Source of the DNA: Epiperipatus broadwayi
Lineage: Eukaryota > Onychophora > Udeonychophora > Euonychophora > Peripatidae
Direction: 5' to 3'
Assembly: GCA_028023455.1 (NCBI GenBank)
Contig: JAQFVV010000553.1
Span: 60,001-124,000, forward strand
DNA length: 64,000 bases
The notes under the pieces were generated by a model. The model was not told where the DNA came from. It made no database searches and saw only the letters and a program-made list of their open reading frames with translations. Positions 1-10,376 of this stretch are shown here, one piece after another (positions within the stretch are counted from its first letter, which is position 1; each line of letters begins with the position of its first letter). Both the position numbers and the translations under genes were made by a program.

Positions 1-733
1 TGACATGCTGGTTAAAATTGACCTAAACATTGGTAAAGGAGTTTAAGAGTTATATCAGCCTTGTTATATAGCTGTTGTACTTTAGGAAAGATAATGGAGA
101 CAAAATGGACTCTCTTTCCCCTCACCATGATGCAAAACTGTCCAGAGTTCAGAGACAAAGCAGCGGAAAATGCCATTCAACATTATCAGAATATTATCCT
201 GGGTGTGCCTATTTTTAAGTAAATAGGTAGATAAACTAGAAATAGAATTACTTATATGATATCACAGCCAACCTGAGATAAGAGAAGTGGGTGGTGCAAT
301 GTTTTCATGTGTGTGAGTGTGCTGAGGGGTTATTTGAAATGATCTAATAAAAAATATTTAGATATTTAAGAAAATTATCTTATTTGCAGATATTTCGTAT
401 ATCTATTATCCAAAAAATAACATAACTTTAAAGAAAAAATTATAAAAAAATTAGAAATTTCAAATTCAATAAATTTCCACATACATTACTAAATAAATAT
501 TTTTGTTTTAAGATATTATTTAATTATTGCTTCAAAAATTATTTTTGTAAACATTAATTTGTTTTATTTTAGTATGTGTGTTTTAATCTCCCTATTTATT
601 TTATATAAATAAATGAAAAAAAAAAATAACAAGATATTTATTTAGCAAACGCGTTAAACGATTAAAGCCATATTTTCATATTTTTCTTGCGAAAACGCTG
701 GCAAAAATGTCTTTTAATTTACAAATTTTATAG
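1..733. other. AT-rich sequence, no gene recognised
   Basis: No convincing reading frame, RNA gene or repeat was recognised. The last ~70 bases are slightly richer in CpG and lead into a possible splice acceptor at 732-733, described with the exon candidate that follows. Confidence 0.4.
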
Positions 734-811
734 GATGGGAATGCGGCCGGGTGATAAAATCTACCTTGCACAAAAGCGCCTTACCCACGCAGCAGCTCTG
801 TATAAATATAG
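734..811 (+). CDS. Candidate internal exon of an unidentified host gene
   Basis: A 78-bp island clearly richer in G+C and CpG than its surroundings. It is preceded by a T-rich stretch ending in TATAG and followed by GTATGT, a good match to a metazoan 5' splice site. One frame is open across the whole island (25 full codons, starting GMRPGDKIYL after the first Met), with one base left over at the start and two at the end. The exon is therefore phase-symmetric. The peptide is basic and has no transposon motif that I recognise. I cannot name the protein. It could also be a short anonymous GC-rich patch. No neighbouring exons were recognised, so if real it sits between long introns. Confidence 0.35.
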
Positions 812-1241
812 GTATGTTTACAAAATTCACTAATCACGTAATTGAACATATTAGTGTATATATGTAAATGCTTGTGCATTAAATTAACATTACACAATGC
901 GTACATATGTGTGTGATACACGTAAAAAGATACTGTGTATACACTAACACGCTTATATATACAAATGTGCGTCTTTACTTATATAAAATATTTACATACT
1001 TGAACATATTAGCGTATATATAAATGCTTGCGCATTGAATTATTATTATTTATATAATGCATGTATATGTATGTGAATTCATGTATAATGATATTATATA
1101 TACAATAACACACACACACGTACATATTTACATATACGCAGTATATAGGGTATATGAGCACAGACTTCACACCACCCACCACTCTCCACTCTATCTCATA
1201 ACACTGATACACCCGAACACATATATGTTGAAAAGATAAAT

Positions 1242-1296
1242 AATCACCAATATACGTATTTCATGCTAAACCAGCAATCATCAATTGGTCCAGATT
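1242..1296 (-). ncRNA. Hammerhead ribozyme motif, P1-a left arm, core damaged
   Basis: Read on the minus strand, this is the mirror copy of the motif at 1540-1594. Stem I (ACCAA with TTGGT), stem II, GAAA and the palindromic stem III ATACGTAT are present. The first core base is changed, giving TTGATGA instead of CTGATGA, which should abolish cleavage. Confidence 0.5.
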
Positions 1297-1539
1297 ACCA
1301 TCTCTACACATATAGCCAATCTTCATACTTTAATGGACAGGCTTCAATCTACTCTTCACTCCAACTCTTCAACCGTCCACCTCAGGGTGGCCATTGAGCG
1401 TTTCATCATCAGATTTTCAATTGGATGGACGGTTGAAGAGTTGGAGTGAGTAGTAGATTGAAACCTGTCCTTTAAAGTATGAAGATTGGCTATCTTAATA
1501 TATATCTGAGCACTTATGGAATATATGTGTAGAGATGGT

Positions 1540-1594
1540 AATCTGGACCAACTGATGATTGCTGGTTTAGCATGAAATACGTATATTGGTGGTT
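1540..1594 (+). ncRNA. Hammerhead ribozyme motif, P1-a right arm
   Basis: Read 5' to 3': AATC (1540-1543) and ACCAA (1547-1551) form the 5' side of stem I; the core CTGATGA is at 1552-1558. Stem II has TGCT pairing with AGCA around a short loop, and GAAA is at 1574-1577. Stem III is the self-complementary ATACGTAT (1577-1584), and the cleavage triplet ATA ends at 1585. TTGGT (1586-1590) and GGTT then pair back to the 5' side. All invariant core bases are present. The closing pair of stem II is a U-U mismatch. The topology is type I with a minimal stem III, as described for Penelope-like elements. Confidence 0.65.
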
Positions 1595-1870
1595 ATTTAT
1601 CTTTTTAACATAGATGTGTTTGGGTGTATCAGTGTTATGAGATAGAGTAGAGAGTGGTGGGTCGTGTGAAAGTCTGTGCTCACATATCCTATATATTATA
1701 TACGCAGTATGTAAATACTTGGCATACGCATTGAATTAACATTACATAGCATGCACATGTGTATGAGTACTGCGTGTACATTATCATGCATATACACATA
1801 AGTATGTGTACGTTTACATATATGCAAAATCCTTATATTTTAACATATTAGTGATTTATAAATCATTGAA

Positions 1871-2985
1871 TGACTAAACTTTCTAATAATTTATGCTTTT
1901 TTTATTTATTAATGCGAGCAACCAAGTAATATTGCTAAAAGAGGGCAGGGATTTAAAAAAAAAAAAACAGTCTGGAGTTTTTCTATTTTTGCATTTTCCT
2001 TTAATACTTCATTTTATTGCTTTGATATTTAATAGTTTAATTAAAACACACAAAGCTTGGAGTTTTAACTAATGCTCTTTTAGTCTACAATCTCACTTAT
2101 CGATGAATTGCTTTTCTGCTTTGTTGAATAATTTCCTGAGTCATTAATTAGAAAGCAAGATGTCGTAAAAACGAAATTTAGCCATTTTCCACTGCTGGAA
2201 CGTTTCCCGTATAATATCTTGATTGTCTTTGCATTTAGGGCCACAAATACCATATGCTGGCTTCTCTTACGAGAAATCCAAAACAAAAAAAAATTTTTTT
2301 TTTTTATTACGACTTTTTTTTCCTGGTGTTACAATGTGTAACGTTAGCATGACCAGAATTGTTCCAAACCAACCATTCATTTATGTTCAGATTGATAACT
2401 TCCAATGAATGCAATAAGATAGTGAAAAATGTCAGCGTAATGTTACAATAACTCACCAGTCACAGATGTCATTTCCCAGCTTCTCTCGCAGATAATGAAA
2501 GAAGTCCGTTAAAAAAAAAAAAAGAATACAATCAACAATTTACAATCACCTAAGTGAACTTTTTAACAATTTTATTACATCACATAAACATGTCAAATAA
2601 AAAACTTATTGAGACTGAAGTAGCAAAATAAAATTCTGATTTAGATTTATTCAAAATAAAAAATCAAACTATTTAAAACATATAGGCTGTTTTTTAAAGC
2701 GTAAAACATTTTCAAAATTATATATATATAAAAATACCATCTATATGTTGGTACTTTCAAATCAAAGATTATTATAAAAAAATAGGAATGTTTTAAAAGT
2801 CTTTAAAATGTTATATAGTATAGGGCACATTATTATGATATCTGTACAGAAAGGAATCGATTCAGTTTCTAAAGATTATTTCGTTTACTTACAGCACTGG
2901 TGCCATAGCGGAGACAGTGAAGTAAATTCCTCAGGTACCAAATTAGTGTAGGTGCTAAAATGAGATCTTATTTGAAAATGTTATA
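1871..2985. other. AT-rich sequence, no gene recognised
   Basis: Contains several A or T runs and no supported coding region. A weak acceptor-like TTTAG followed by an open stretch begins near 2240, but the frame runs into a poly-A/poly-T tract at once, so no exon is called. Confidence 0.35.
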
Positions 2986-2989
2986 TAAT

Positions 2990-3490
2990 GAGAGTGCTAA
3001 TAGCTCTTAACAAGATTTTCAGAATACCCCTATCCTCAGACCGGTTTCTAGCTCTGGTTTTCATCAGTAAGACACTAGGATATTCAAGCATTAGATTTAA
3101 AATACCAGGCCATGCTTAGCATTTTATTTAATGTTTAATTATTAAATATAAAATATGAAATTTTCAGACATCCATATGTTTTTAAATCCAGTGATCTAAC
3201 TTAATTAGCCATATGGGACTGAACTAAGTTCAGATAGACCATATATTAATAGCTTTAGCAATATAAAATCGCCAAAGCCTTAAGAGCAATAACAATAAAT
3301 GCAAGGAAATCAAGTCATATATCATGTGACTTAATTTAATAAGCCAGAGCTAGAAACCTGTTGAGGATAGGGATATTCTGAAAAGTTTGTTAAGAGCTAG
3401 TAGCATGCTCATTGTACAGCATTTATAATACAAGCTTATTAAATTAAGTCACATGATATAAGACTTGATTTCCTTGCAATTATATTTGAA
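2990..3490. mobile_element. Foldback element related to P2
   Basis: The left sequence at about 2990-3085 ('ctcttaacaagattttcaga', 'ctcagaccggtttctagctc') reappears inverted at about 3345-3405. A second inverted pair lies at about 3285-3340 and 3440-3485 ('tcatatatcatgtgacttaa' and its complement). A relative of the same unit lies at 63.4-63.7 kb. There is no coding sequence. Confidence 0.6.
3023..3084 (-). ncRNA. Hammerhead ribozyme motif in P2-like foldback
   Basis: On the minus strand, AATATCC pairs with GGGTATT (distal stem I) and TCTTA with TGAGG (proximal stem I, with G-U pairs). The core CTGATGA lies at 3061-3067 and GAAA at 3045-3048. Stem III is ACCGGT, self-complementary with no loop, and the cleavage triplet is GTC. 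Stem II is weak, so activity in the present copy is doubtful. The mirror copy in the right arm (about 3343-3385) has lost the CTGATGA half. Confidence 0.55.
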
Positions 3491-3504
3491 AATGTATGTT
3501 AACA

Positions 3505-3660
3505 AATGTTGCAAAAGACCTAGAAAGAGACCAGATGTGAGATGGACTGATTTACTTGTGAAATATAGAGAGAAGAGAAGCTATGGATTAGATGAATTTG
3601 GATTAAACTCAAGAGATCATTCTGCAGTGCACTGATAATGATTGGAAATGATGATGGTGA
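3505..3660 (+). pseudogene. 5'-truncated RTE retrotransposon, 3' end only
   Basis: The translation of the first ~60 bases (KRPRKRPDVRWTD) matches the C-terminal KRPRKRPHVRW segment of the RTE element at 7.4-10.7 kb. The fragment ends in a GATGATG-type repeat, as that element does. This is the usual dead-on-arrival 5' truncation of an RTE copy. It is non-coding now. Confidence 0.7.
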
Positions 3661-3738
3661 TGATTTTTATTTGATATACATTTTTTTCTTTAGATCCATT
3701 GTTTTGTTCAGTAGATCTTTTTTTTTCATATGTCAAAT

Positions 3739-3809
3739 GTGTTGACCAGGAAGCAAACCTGGGCCAGCTACTTGGAAGGCAGCTATGCTAACCACTAGGT
3801 AACCAACAC
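3739..3809 (-). tRNA. tRNA-Gly(UCC)-like pseudogene or SINE head
   Basis: The minus strand folds as a tRNA. A 7-bp acceptor stem is formed by GTGTTGG and TCAACAC (last pair G-U). The anticodon arm is AGCTGC-CTTCCAA-GTAGCT with anticodon TCC. The T arm is CCAGG-TTTGCTT-CCTGG. The order and sequence resemble metazoan tRNA-Gly(UCC). The T loop departs from the standard TTCRA and the internal B box is degenerate, so this is probably not a working gene. An A-rich run follows about ten bases after the 3' end, as in retroposed tRNA copies. Confidence 0.6.
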
Positions 3810-4019
3810 TTGCATCAGACACTCAAACTGACCTGCCTGTATCATGTTTTATTGGCATACACCAATATTCAAATCCACTTTACCACTTAATCTTTAATCA
3901 ATGTAGATAGAACCATATCAATTCACAGTCTCAGATTAAATAGGTTTTAAATAAGGATAAAGATATTTATTCTCCCTATTCTTCTGCCATCTGGTGTATG
4001 TTTTAGTAATAGTAGTGCT

Positions 4020-4110
4020 TATTAAATCCTTATCTAGTGCTATCCTATTTCAAATATCCCCAGACTAGTTTCTAACTTATGGCTTTCATTAATGAGAATC
4101 CTTTAGAATT
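4020..4110 (-). repeat. P2 fragment with decayed hammerhead
   Basis: On the minus strand the family motif GAAACTAGTCTGGGGAT is intact, but the CTGATGA half reads TTAATGA. Only this piece of the repeat is recognisable. Confidence 0.5.
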
Positions 4111-5640
4111 TTTTTGAACAGTCTACTTGGATCTTTTGGAGCCAATGCACATTTCCACTAGCAGCCATTTTTTACTTTTTGTTTTACTATCAACCTAGTA
4201 GCCCAAATTATTATTTTTTTAAAAGTTTTTTTATCTGCACCTACTTGCTTTCATAACTGTAGAGATTTGAAAACAGTTCAGTTTTTATATATTGTGGTGA
4301 ACTTAGTCTATTTCTTACCCTTAAGCATCTTTATTCTATGGTCAGAATTAATACAAAATCAATAACACATCACATGACCAACAAAACATGCACTGTTCAA
4401 AAAAATCCAAAAAGGTTCTCATTGATGAAAGCCACAAATTAGAGACTATCCTAATGATATGAATGCTATTGTCGAATGCGCCAACTTTTGCTATGTATCT
4501 GCTATCAAAAGAAAAACACCATGTGACAGAGCACAGCAAAATATGATAACTGAAAATTAAATAAATTCAACTACCCAATATAATGAAAATTACTTATTTA
4601 TTGAATAAACAGAAAAACTATATAAATCACTAGGCAATCCACATTAGCATTCAGAATTCACTTGCAACACTGTTCTGCACATCTAAACATTTAAATGCAT
4701 TTCACTACAAACAGTTCGTCTACTTTTCTTAGTGAATATTAATGAATAGTCTAAATGACAAAATGAAGTAATATTACTCTTTGGTAGTATCCTCTGTGAG
4801 CCTTCTCAGGCATATAAAAATAATAATAAGATCTGGGCGATCTATATGAAATTCTAACCAGCTTATTAACCTTCAGATAACTGGTGCCTGTGATAGGAAA
4901 TTCCCCAATGACTGTGGTTAACACTTATGGTGATCTTGTTCCACTAAATTCTCGATGACTGAGAACATCTCCCACAAAAAGCAATGAAGACGCAGAACTC
5001 CTGTCACAAAGATTTCTCCCTATTTATATGTCCCTGCATATTTTCTTATCTTATCTTCACTCTAATTAAATCTTGATTTATAGATTTAATTAGTATATTT
5101 TCATTTAATCTGAAGCAAAATCTTTACATGTTTTAACTTACATTTTCTTACCACTATTATTTCTTTGGACTTTAGTATTTCTAAATTCTGTAAAATTAAA
5201 TATTTTTTTTTTAGCAAACGACTATACTTTTGTATAAATGCTTTAAACAATCTTTTTCTATAATTAATTATTATTATTATTTTTTTCTGGAGTACAGTAC
5301 TTTACTTTTTCTTTGAAAACAATGTGCTTTTATGATTGCCAACTTTTACATTTCCGGTGATTACAATTTATTGTTTTACAATTCTTTTTCTAGTTTACAA
5401 TTAAGTATTTTTTAAACCTTGTTTCTCATTTTTATGTACATGATAGAAATTAAAATTTTTAATGAATAAATGGGTTAAAAAAAACCAAGCATTCAGAAAT
5501 GATAAAGATAATAGCAAGGAAAAAGGTGGGCGAAGGTCAGCAAAAATAAGATTAATGGTCACAGATTTAAGGAATTGGTGATTCCAGTGAGTTTCTTTTA
5601 CTTCAAATTCGATCGCAGAAGTATGTAATAACACAAAAAA
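4111..5640. other. AT-rich sequence, no gene recognised
   Basis: Simple A/T runs and scattered short frames only. Nothing with a recognisable domain or repeat unit. Confidence 0.4.
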
Positions 5641-5649
5641 TTGAAAAAA

Positions 5650-7290
5650 TATCAAAAGAAATTTATTAAATATGAATTTAGTTATTGCTTCATTAATGGA
5701 GAAGAAAGCCTCTTGTGTGTAATTTGCTTAGAAAAACTAACAAATGATAATATGAAACTTGTAAATTGAAAAGATATCTGCATACAAAATACCCAAAGAT
5801 AATTAATAAACCCAAGCTGTTTGTTGTTCAAAAGACATACTGATGGTATGGAAAACCAACACCTTCTTGTGAAAAAATATACATCAATTCCTAAAAATGC
5901 CATAAAAGCATCTCTAAAAGTTAATATTTAATAATAAAAAATATAAAACCAAATACAATGGATCAGTCACTCATTCTTTCTTCTGTAGTAAAAATGGTAT
6001 TATTTATGTGCAGAGAAAAAATATGGTATTCCTTTATCAAAAGATACTGTTTTATGATGTATCACAGCTTCGTCAAATAAAATAGAATGAATATTACTGA
6101 ATTGGATTAAAAAAACTGTCAAATGTTTGCTAAACAACTTGACAGAACTACAGATATTATTAAACTATCTCAATTGTTGTTTATGTGAGATCAGTTTATG
6201 AAGGAGACATAGTGGAATATGTTTTATGTTGTAAAAAATTATAAGAAAAAACAATTGGTGAAAAAGTATTTGAAGTTATCGATAGTTATTTTGGGAAAAA
6301 AAACAATCTTACGTGGTCAAAATGTGTTGTGGTTTATCGTGGGGGTGCCACCTCCTTAATAGGAGAACTTAAGAGGTTGAATGAATTAATAAGAAAAATT
6401 GCTTCACATATAATGATTAAAAAGATATGAATGCAGAATTACTTAAAAGTTTTAATACAGATAGTGTAATTAACTTAATTAAAAGCAATAGTCTAAATAG
6501 CAATGAAATGGGTTCTGCATATAATACATTATTATTACTCATGGAAATTAGATGGTTATCTCAGGGTAAGATACTGCACCATGTTTTTGATGTAAAGAAT
6601 GAAGTTTACATTTTCCAAAAAAAAAAAATATACTCACTGGCATCTTTATTTGTAGATTCAGGATGGATCGGAAAATTGAGTTACTTGGTCGATATATTTG
6701 GAAAAGTTACCAACTTAAACGCAAATTTGCAATGCCAGGAAACAAGTGTAACATGGTCCAGTAAAATAAAAGTTTTCAAAAATAAAGGAATGCATTGGAA
6801 AGATCACCTGGATGACAATAATGTAGAAATATTCCCATACTTTTCCGATTTCACTAAGAACAATGATGTGGACTTTAGGACATTTATAAATATGGTTTCC
6901 TTCACTTATTTAACCTTCAAGAGAACTTTTCAAGATGTTTCAAAAAGTTTCCAAATGAAGAATTAGGCTGGATTCAAGATCTGTTTTTATTTCGTATCTT
7001 AAATTTGAGTATTTGCATAAAACAAAAGAAACAACTTTTGATATTTCTTTAGACAAAACTTTACAAATTCAAATTAAATCATGGATCTTATCAAAAATTT
7101 TGGCTTTCAATTGGTAATGAGTATTCAGAATTGAAGAAAAAGGCAATAAAATATTGATACAGTCTGCATCAACTTAGTGTGAAACTTTTTCATAATTATA
7201 TTGGTCATGTTTAGATGCCAAAAAGAATTTGTGTCATGCCATCTTAAATATTGAGTCAAACATGGAAAAAATTATGAATTCCATGAAAGC
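5650..7290 (+). pseudogene. hAT-family (ZBED5/Buster-like) transposase relic
   Basis: Successive fragments in shifting frames follow the order of a BED-finger hAT transposase. At about 5680-5800 there is a BED finger-like stretch (LLCVICLEKLTNDNMK, then KRYLHTKYP). At about 6110-6230 comes a catalytic-core-like TTDIIKLSQLL. At about 6280-6390 lies WSKCVVVY, the region that normally reads as CTDGA. The 179-codon open frame at 6427-6966 contains LLLLMEIRWLSQGK and KLSYLVDIF, typical of ZBED5-like proteins. At about 7090-7200 there is a decayed C-terminal dimerisation region (FWLSIGNEYSELKKKA). Stops and frameshifts separate the blocks, so no functional protein can be made. Whether it was a transposon or a domesticated gene cannot be told; no terminal inverted repeats were found. 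Confidence 0.75.
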
Positions 7291-7393
7291 TCAGCTATCA
7301 CCATAATTTAATTTTAAAAATTGGTTTTTAGGGTATTATAATTTTTTTTGTTAATATACATTTTTTTAAAGATCTTATATCAAATTGTATGTA

Positions 7394-7405
7394 CCGAAAT
7401 ATAAT
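7394..7405. repeat. Target-site duplication of the RTE element, 3' side
   Basis: The 12-mer ccgaaatataat is identical to 10701-10712 and abuts the ATC-repeat tail of the RTE element. Confidence 0.85.
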
Positions 7406-7419
7406 CATCATCATCATCA

Positions 7420-7878
7420 TCAACCATTATCAATCCACTGCAGGATGAAGGTCTCTCCAAGTTTAATCCATCTTCTCCGATCTTTAGCTTCTCTTCTCCA
7501 CAACACCCCTGCACATTTTCTTATTTCATCCATCCATCTCACATGTGGTCTCTTTCTGGGTCTTTTACAATCTCTTGGAATCCAGTTTAAAATTTCAATT
7601 GTCCATCTATTATCATCTCTTCTAGCAATATGTCCAGCCCAACTCCATTTCAATCTTTTAATTTTTTCAATAAGGTCAGTAACACCTGTTTGTTGTCTTA
7701 CCCATACATTGCGTTTTCGATCTCTTCTTGTTACTCCCAACATACATCTCTCCATACTCCTTTGAGTGGTCTGAAGTCTCTGTATTGCTCTTCTATTAAG
7801 TGTCCAAGTCTCAGATCCATAAGTAAGAACTGGTAAAACACATTTGTTAAAAACCATCCTTTTCAAACACATAGGCAT
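7420..7878 (-). CDS. RTE polyprotein C-terminal segment, frame-shifted
   Basis: A 152-residue frame overlapping the end of the EN-RT frame by 16 bases. It holds the conserved RTE thumb and C-terminal motifs: VLPVLTYGSETWTL near the start, WAGHIAR in the middle and RPRKRPHVRWMDEI near the end. In intact relatives this follows the RT domain in one frame, so a single indel around 7875-7900 separates the two. It could be a mutation in this copy or a sequencing error. The stop lies just before the GAT-repeat tail. Confidence 0.85.
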   Translation of the reverse strand: MPMCLKRMVFNKCVLPVLTYGSETWTLNRRAIQRLQTTQRSMERCMLGVTRRDRKRNVWVRQQTGVTDLIEKIKRLKWSWAGHIARRDDNRWTIEILNWIPRDCKRPRKRPHVRWMDEIRKCAGVLWRREAKDRRRWIKLGETFILQWIDNG

Positions 7879-10376
7879 ATTTCCTTTAGTATCAAGTTAT
7901 TTCTACCAAAAGCACTCCAACCAAGTTTAATTCTATGATTAATTTCCTCCATTATGTTTCCATCTGTATTAATAATCTGACCAAGGTATTTGTAACTGTT
8001 AACTTCTTCTATTTCTTCATAATCAATCTTTATTTTCATATTTTGAGCAAATCGATTAAACATTACTTTAGTCTTTTTAACATTTATCTTTAGTCCTACT
8101 TTTCTACTTTCATCTGCTAACTCCTGCAACATTCCCTGCAGCTCTGAAGCATTATTTGCAAAAACAACTACATCATCTGCGAAATTTAAATGACTTAAAT
8201 ACTCTCCATTTACTTTCACTCCTTTAGTTTCCCATTTTAATCCACAAAATACTTTTTGCAGCACTGCTTTAAAGAGTTTTGGAGATATGGAGTCACCTTG
8301 TCTTACACCTTTCTCAATGTTGATTTTTCCAGTATCATTATGTAATCTAATTGTTGCTGTTGCATTTTTATAAATATTCTTTAAAATATGACAATATCCT
8401 GGATCTATACCTTGATGATCCAATGCTTTAATCACTGAAGAAATGTGTATAGAATCGAATGCCTTTTCATAATCTACAAATTCAAAACATAATGACAACT
8501 CATATTCGTTTGTCCTTTCTATGACTTCTCTCAATACCTGGATATGATCTATTGTACTAAAACCATTTTTAAATCCAGCTTGTTCTCTTGGTTGGTGGAA
8601 ATCCAAAGTTCTATGTAGACGAGTTGTAATTATCTTGGTAAAATTTTTATATAAAACTGATAAAAGGCTGATAGGTCTGTAATTTCTAATATCTTCTTTA
8701 TCACCTTTTTTAAATATTAATATTATTACTGCATTTTTCCAATCTTCTGGTACATCTTTATCATTTAGACATTTGGTATATAACTTTGCTAAAATTGTTT
8801 CTAATTCTTCACCTGCTTCTTTTAATATATCAATTATAATTCCATCATTTCCTGGAGCCTTTCCTTTCTTCATACACTTAATTGCATGTCTCACTTCTTC
8901 ATTTAAAATTCTGGGCAATTCGGAAGATGTAATAGATATAGGAGGTACTTGTTCTTTATTACTATATAATTCTTGATAAAAATCTTCTACCAATTTCATG
9001 ATGTCATCTCTCTTTTTAGTAATAATTCCATCTTTTTTTCTTATTGCAGATAGAAATTTCATACCAATACCAAAATTTTGTTTAACATTTTTGAGACTTT
9101 TATTTTCTTCTACAGCCTTCCTTGCTACTTCACAGTTATACTTTCTTATATCATTTTCAACTCTTTTCCGTACCATTTTACAAAATTCGAGATATTCAAT
9201 TCTTTTTAATACATCATTTTTGTATATCTTCATATTCCTTCTTTTCTTCATAAATTCTCTAGTCTCAGTAGAAATTTTATTAGTCAATTGCTGCTTTTTT
9301 CTACCGGCTATGTTTGTTGCAGTTTTTAAAAGTGTATCAGTTATTTTCATATTAATTTTATTCAAATCTGAATCATGTTCAAAATCTCCTAACACTTGAA
9401 ACCTATTTGTAAGTTCTAATTTAAATTCATTAGAATGTTTCTGAAGATTAGGAATATCAACTGTAAATATTGCTTTTCTTAATAATTTTTGTCTCTCTAG
9501 TTTTACATTAACACGTAACTTACACCTTACTAATCGATGATCACTTCCTGTGTTAAATTTATAAAGAACATTACAATCTTGAAATATGTATTTCCTATTA
9601 GTCAAAATATAATCCAATTCTGCTGTACCTTCATTTGGATGCTTCCATGTCCATTTCCTTTTAACATTTTTCTCAAAAAATGAATTCATAATATAAAGTT
9701 TTTCTTTTTCTGCAAACTCCACAAGTCTATGTCCTCTCTCATTTCTATTACCATAACCAAAATTACCTACAGCAATTTCATCTTTCATTTGTCTACCAAT
9801 TCTAGCATTAAAGTCTCCCATAACAATTTTAAAATGTTGTTTACTCTGATCAAAAGCCTTTTGTACATACATATAAAAATCTTCTACTACTTCATCACTA
9901 TGAGAACTTGTTGGGGCATAAACCTGAATTATCTGCATTTGGTATCTGCTATTAAGTTGTATAATTAATCTTGCCACTCTGTCCGATACACCATCAATCT
10001 CCACAATATTGTTCTTCCACTTTTTATTTATAATGAATCCTACTCCACTTGTATTTCCAATATGTGTGCCTTTATAATAGAGTATATGTCCACATTTTAA
10101 ATCAATTGTTTCTTCTCCTTTTCTTCTAACTTCACAAAATCCAATAATGTCCCATTTAATATAAGATAGTTCTTCTTCTAATTCTTGCAATCTTCCTTCT
10201 CTTGAAAGTGATTTGCAGTTGTAAGTACCTAAATAAAAAGTCGTCATCAAATTGCAGCCTGGGTCCACAATCAGAGGATTCTTAGCACCCTCCGCCTTCG
10301 GCCACCAACCGCTGCCTTGGTTAGTGACTTTACAGCCTCCTGGGAATAAGAGCCATGCTTTATTTTTGTCTGTCAT
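7863..10376 (-). CDS. RTE polyprotein: AP endonuclease and reverse transcriptase
   Basis: An 837-residue frame. Residues ~48-285 form an APE endonuclease: GTYNCKS (50-56), FCEVR with the metal-binding Glu (80-84), YAPT (153-156), GDFNARIG (187-194) and SDH (278-280). Residues ~480-800 form the reverse transcriptase: GKAPGNDGI, NYRPISLL, EQAGFKNGFST, motif A FVDYEKAFD (633-641), RQGD (692-695), catalytic FADD (732-735) and YLG (797-799). All catalytic residues are present. The protein would nick the target DNA and prime cDNA synthesis from it. The frame stops after residue 837 because of a one-base shift; the C-terminal part continues in the next frame (7420-7878). The N-terminal ~45 residues may be leader rather than protein, because family members often start nearer the endonuclease. 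Confidence 0.9.
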   Translation of the reverse strand: MTDKNKAWLLFPGGCKVTNQGSGWWPKAEGAKNPLIVDPGCNLMTTFYLGTYNCKSLSREGRLQELEEELSYIKWDIIGFCEVRRKGEETIDLKCGHILYYKGTHIGNTSGVGFIINKKWKNNIVEIDGVSDRVARLIIQLNSRYQMQIIQVYAPTSSHSDEVVEDFYMYVQKAFDQSKQHFKIVMGDFNARIGRQMKDEIAVGNFGYGNRNERGHRLVEFAEKEKLYIMNSFFEKNVKRKWTWKHPNEGTAELDYILTNRKYIFQDCNVLYKFNTGSDHRLVRCKLRVNVKLERQKLLRKAIFTVDIPNLQKHSNEFKLELTNRFQVLGDFEHDSDLNKINMKITDTLLKTATNIAGRKKQQLTNKISTETREFMKKRRNMKIYKNDVLKRIEYLEFCKMVRKRVENDIRKYNCEVARKAVEENKSLKNVKQNFGIGMKFLSAIRKKDGIITKKRDDIMKLVEDFYQELYSNKEQVPPISITSSELPRILNEEVRHAIKCMKKGKAPGNDGIIIDILKEAGEELETILAKLYTKCLNDKDVPEDWKNAVIILIFKKGDKEDIRNYRPISLLSVLYKNFTKIITTRLHRTLDFHQPREQAGFKNGFSTIDHIQVLREVIERTNEYELSLCFEFVDYEKAFDSIHISSVIKALDHQGIDPGYCHILKNIYKNATATIRLHNDTGKINIEKGVRQGDSISPKLFKAVLQKVFCGLKWETKGVKVNGEYLSHLNFADDVVVFANNASELQGMLQELADESRKVGLKINVKKTKVMFNRFAQNMKIKIDYEEIEEVNSYKYLGQIINTDGNIMEEINHRIKLGWSAFGRNNLILKEICLCV

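Larger units (their letters stand above)
1120..1705. mobile_element. Foldback element, family P1 (copy a)
   Basis: Two arms of about 270 bp are inverted copies of each other around a centre near 1405-1420. The left arm contains 'catgctaaaccagcaatcat' and 'tttaatggacaggcttcaat'; the right arm carries both in reverse complement. The family recurs at 24.6, 30.5, 59.8 and 60.8 kb, with diverged relatives at 18.3, 20.2 and 28.3 kb. There is no coding sequence. Each arm holds a hammerhead-like motif, pointing in opposite directions. Confidence 0.75.
840..1870 (+). repeat. ~165-bp tandem repeat interrupted by foldback P1-a
   Basis: Direct copies of a motif reading roughly 'gaacatattagcgtatata', then 'cgcattgaattaacattaca', then a TG/CA-rich tail, occur at about 845-1005, 1003-1120 and 1715-1870. 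The foldback at about 1120-1700 lies between the second and third copies, so it probably inserted into the array. Confidence 0.5.

Noticed and set aside
2223-2408. Possible exon after TTTAG at ~2238
   Set aside because: Frame enters poly-A/poly-T; no donor site or recognisable peptide.
7385-7836. Plus-strand frames over the RTE 3' end
   Set aside because: Antisense of the C-terminal RTE segment.
8773-9399. Plus-strand frames across the RTE element
   Set aside because: Shadows of the minus-strand EN-RT frame.
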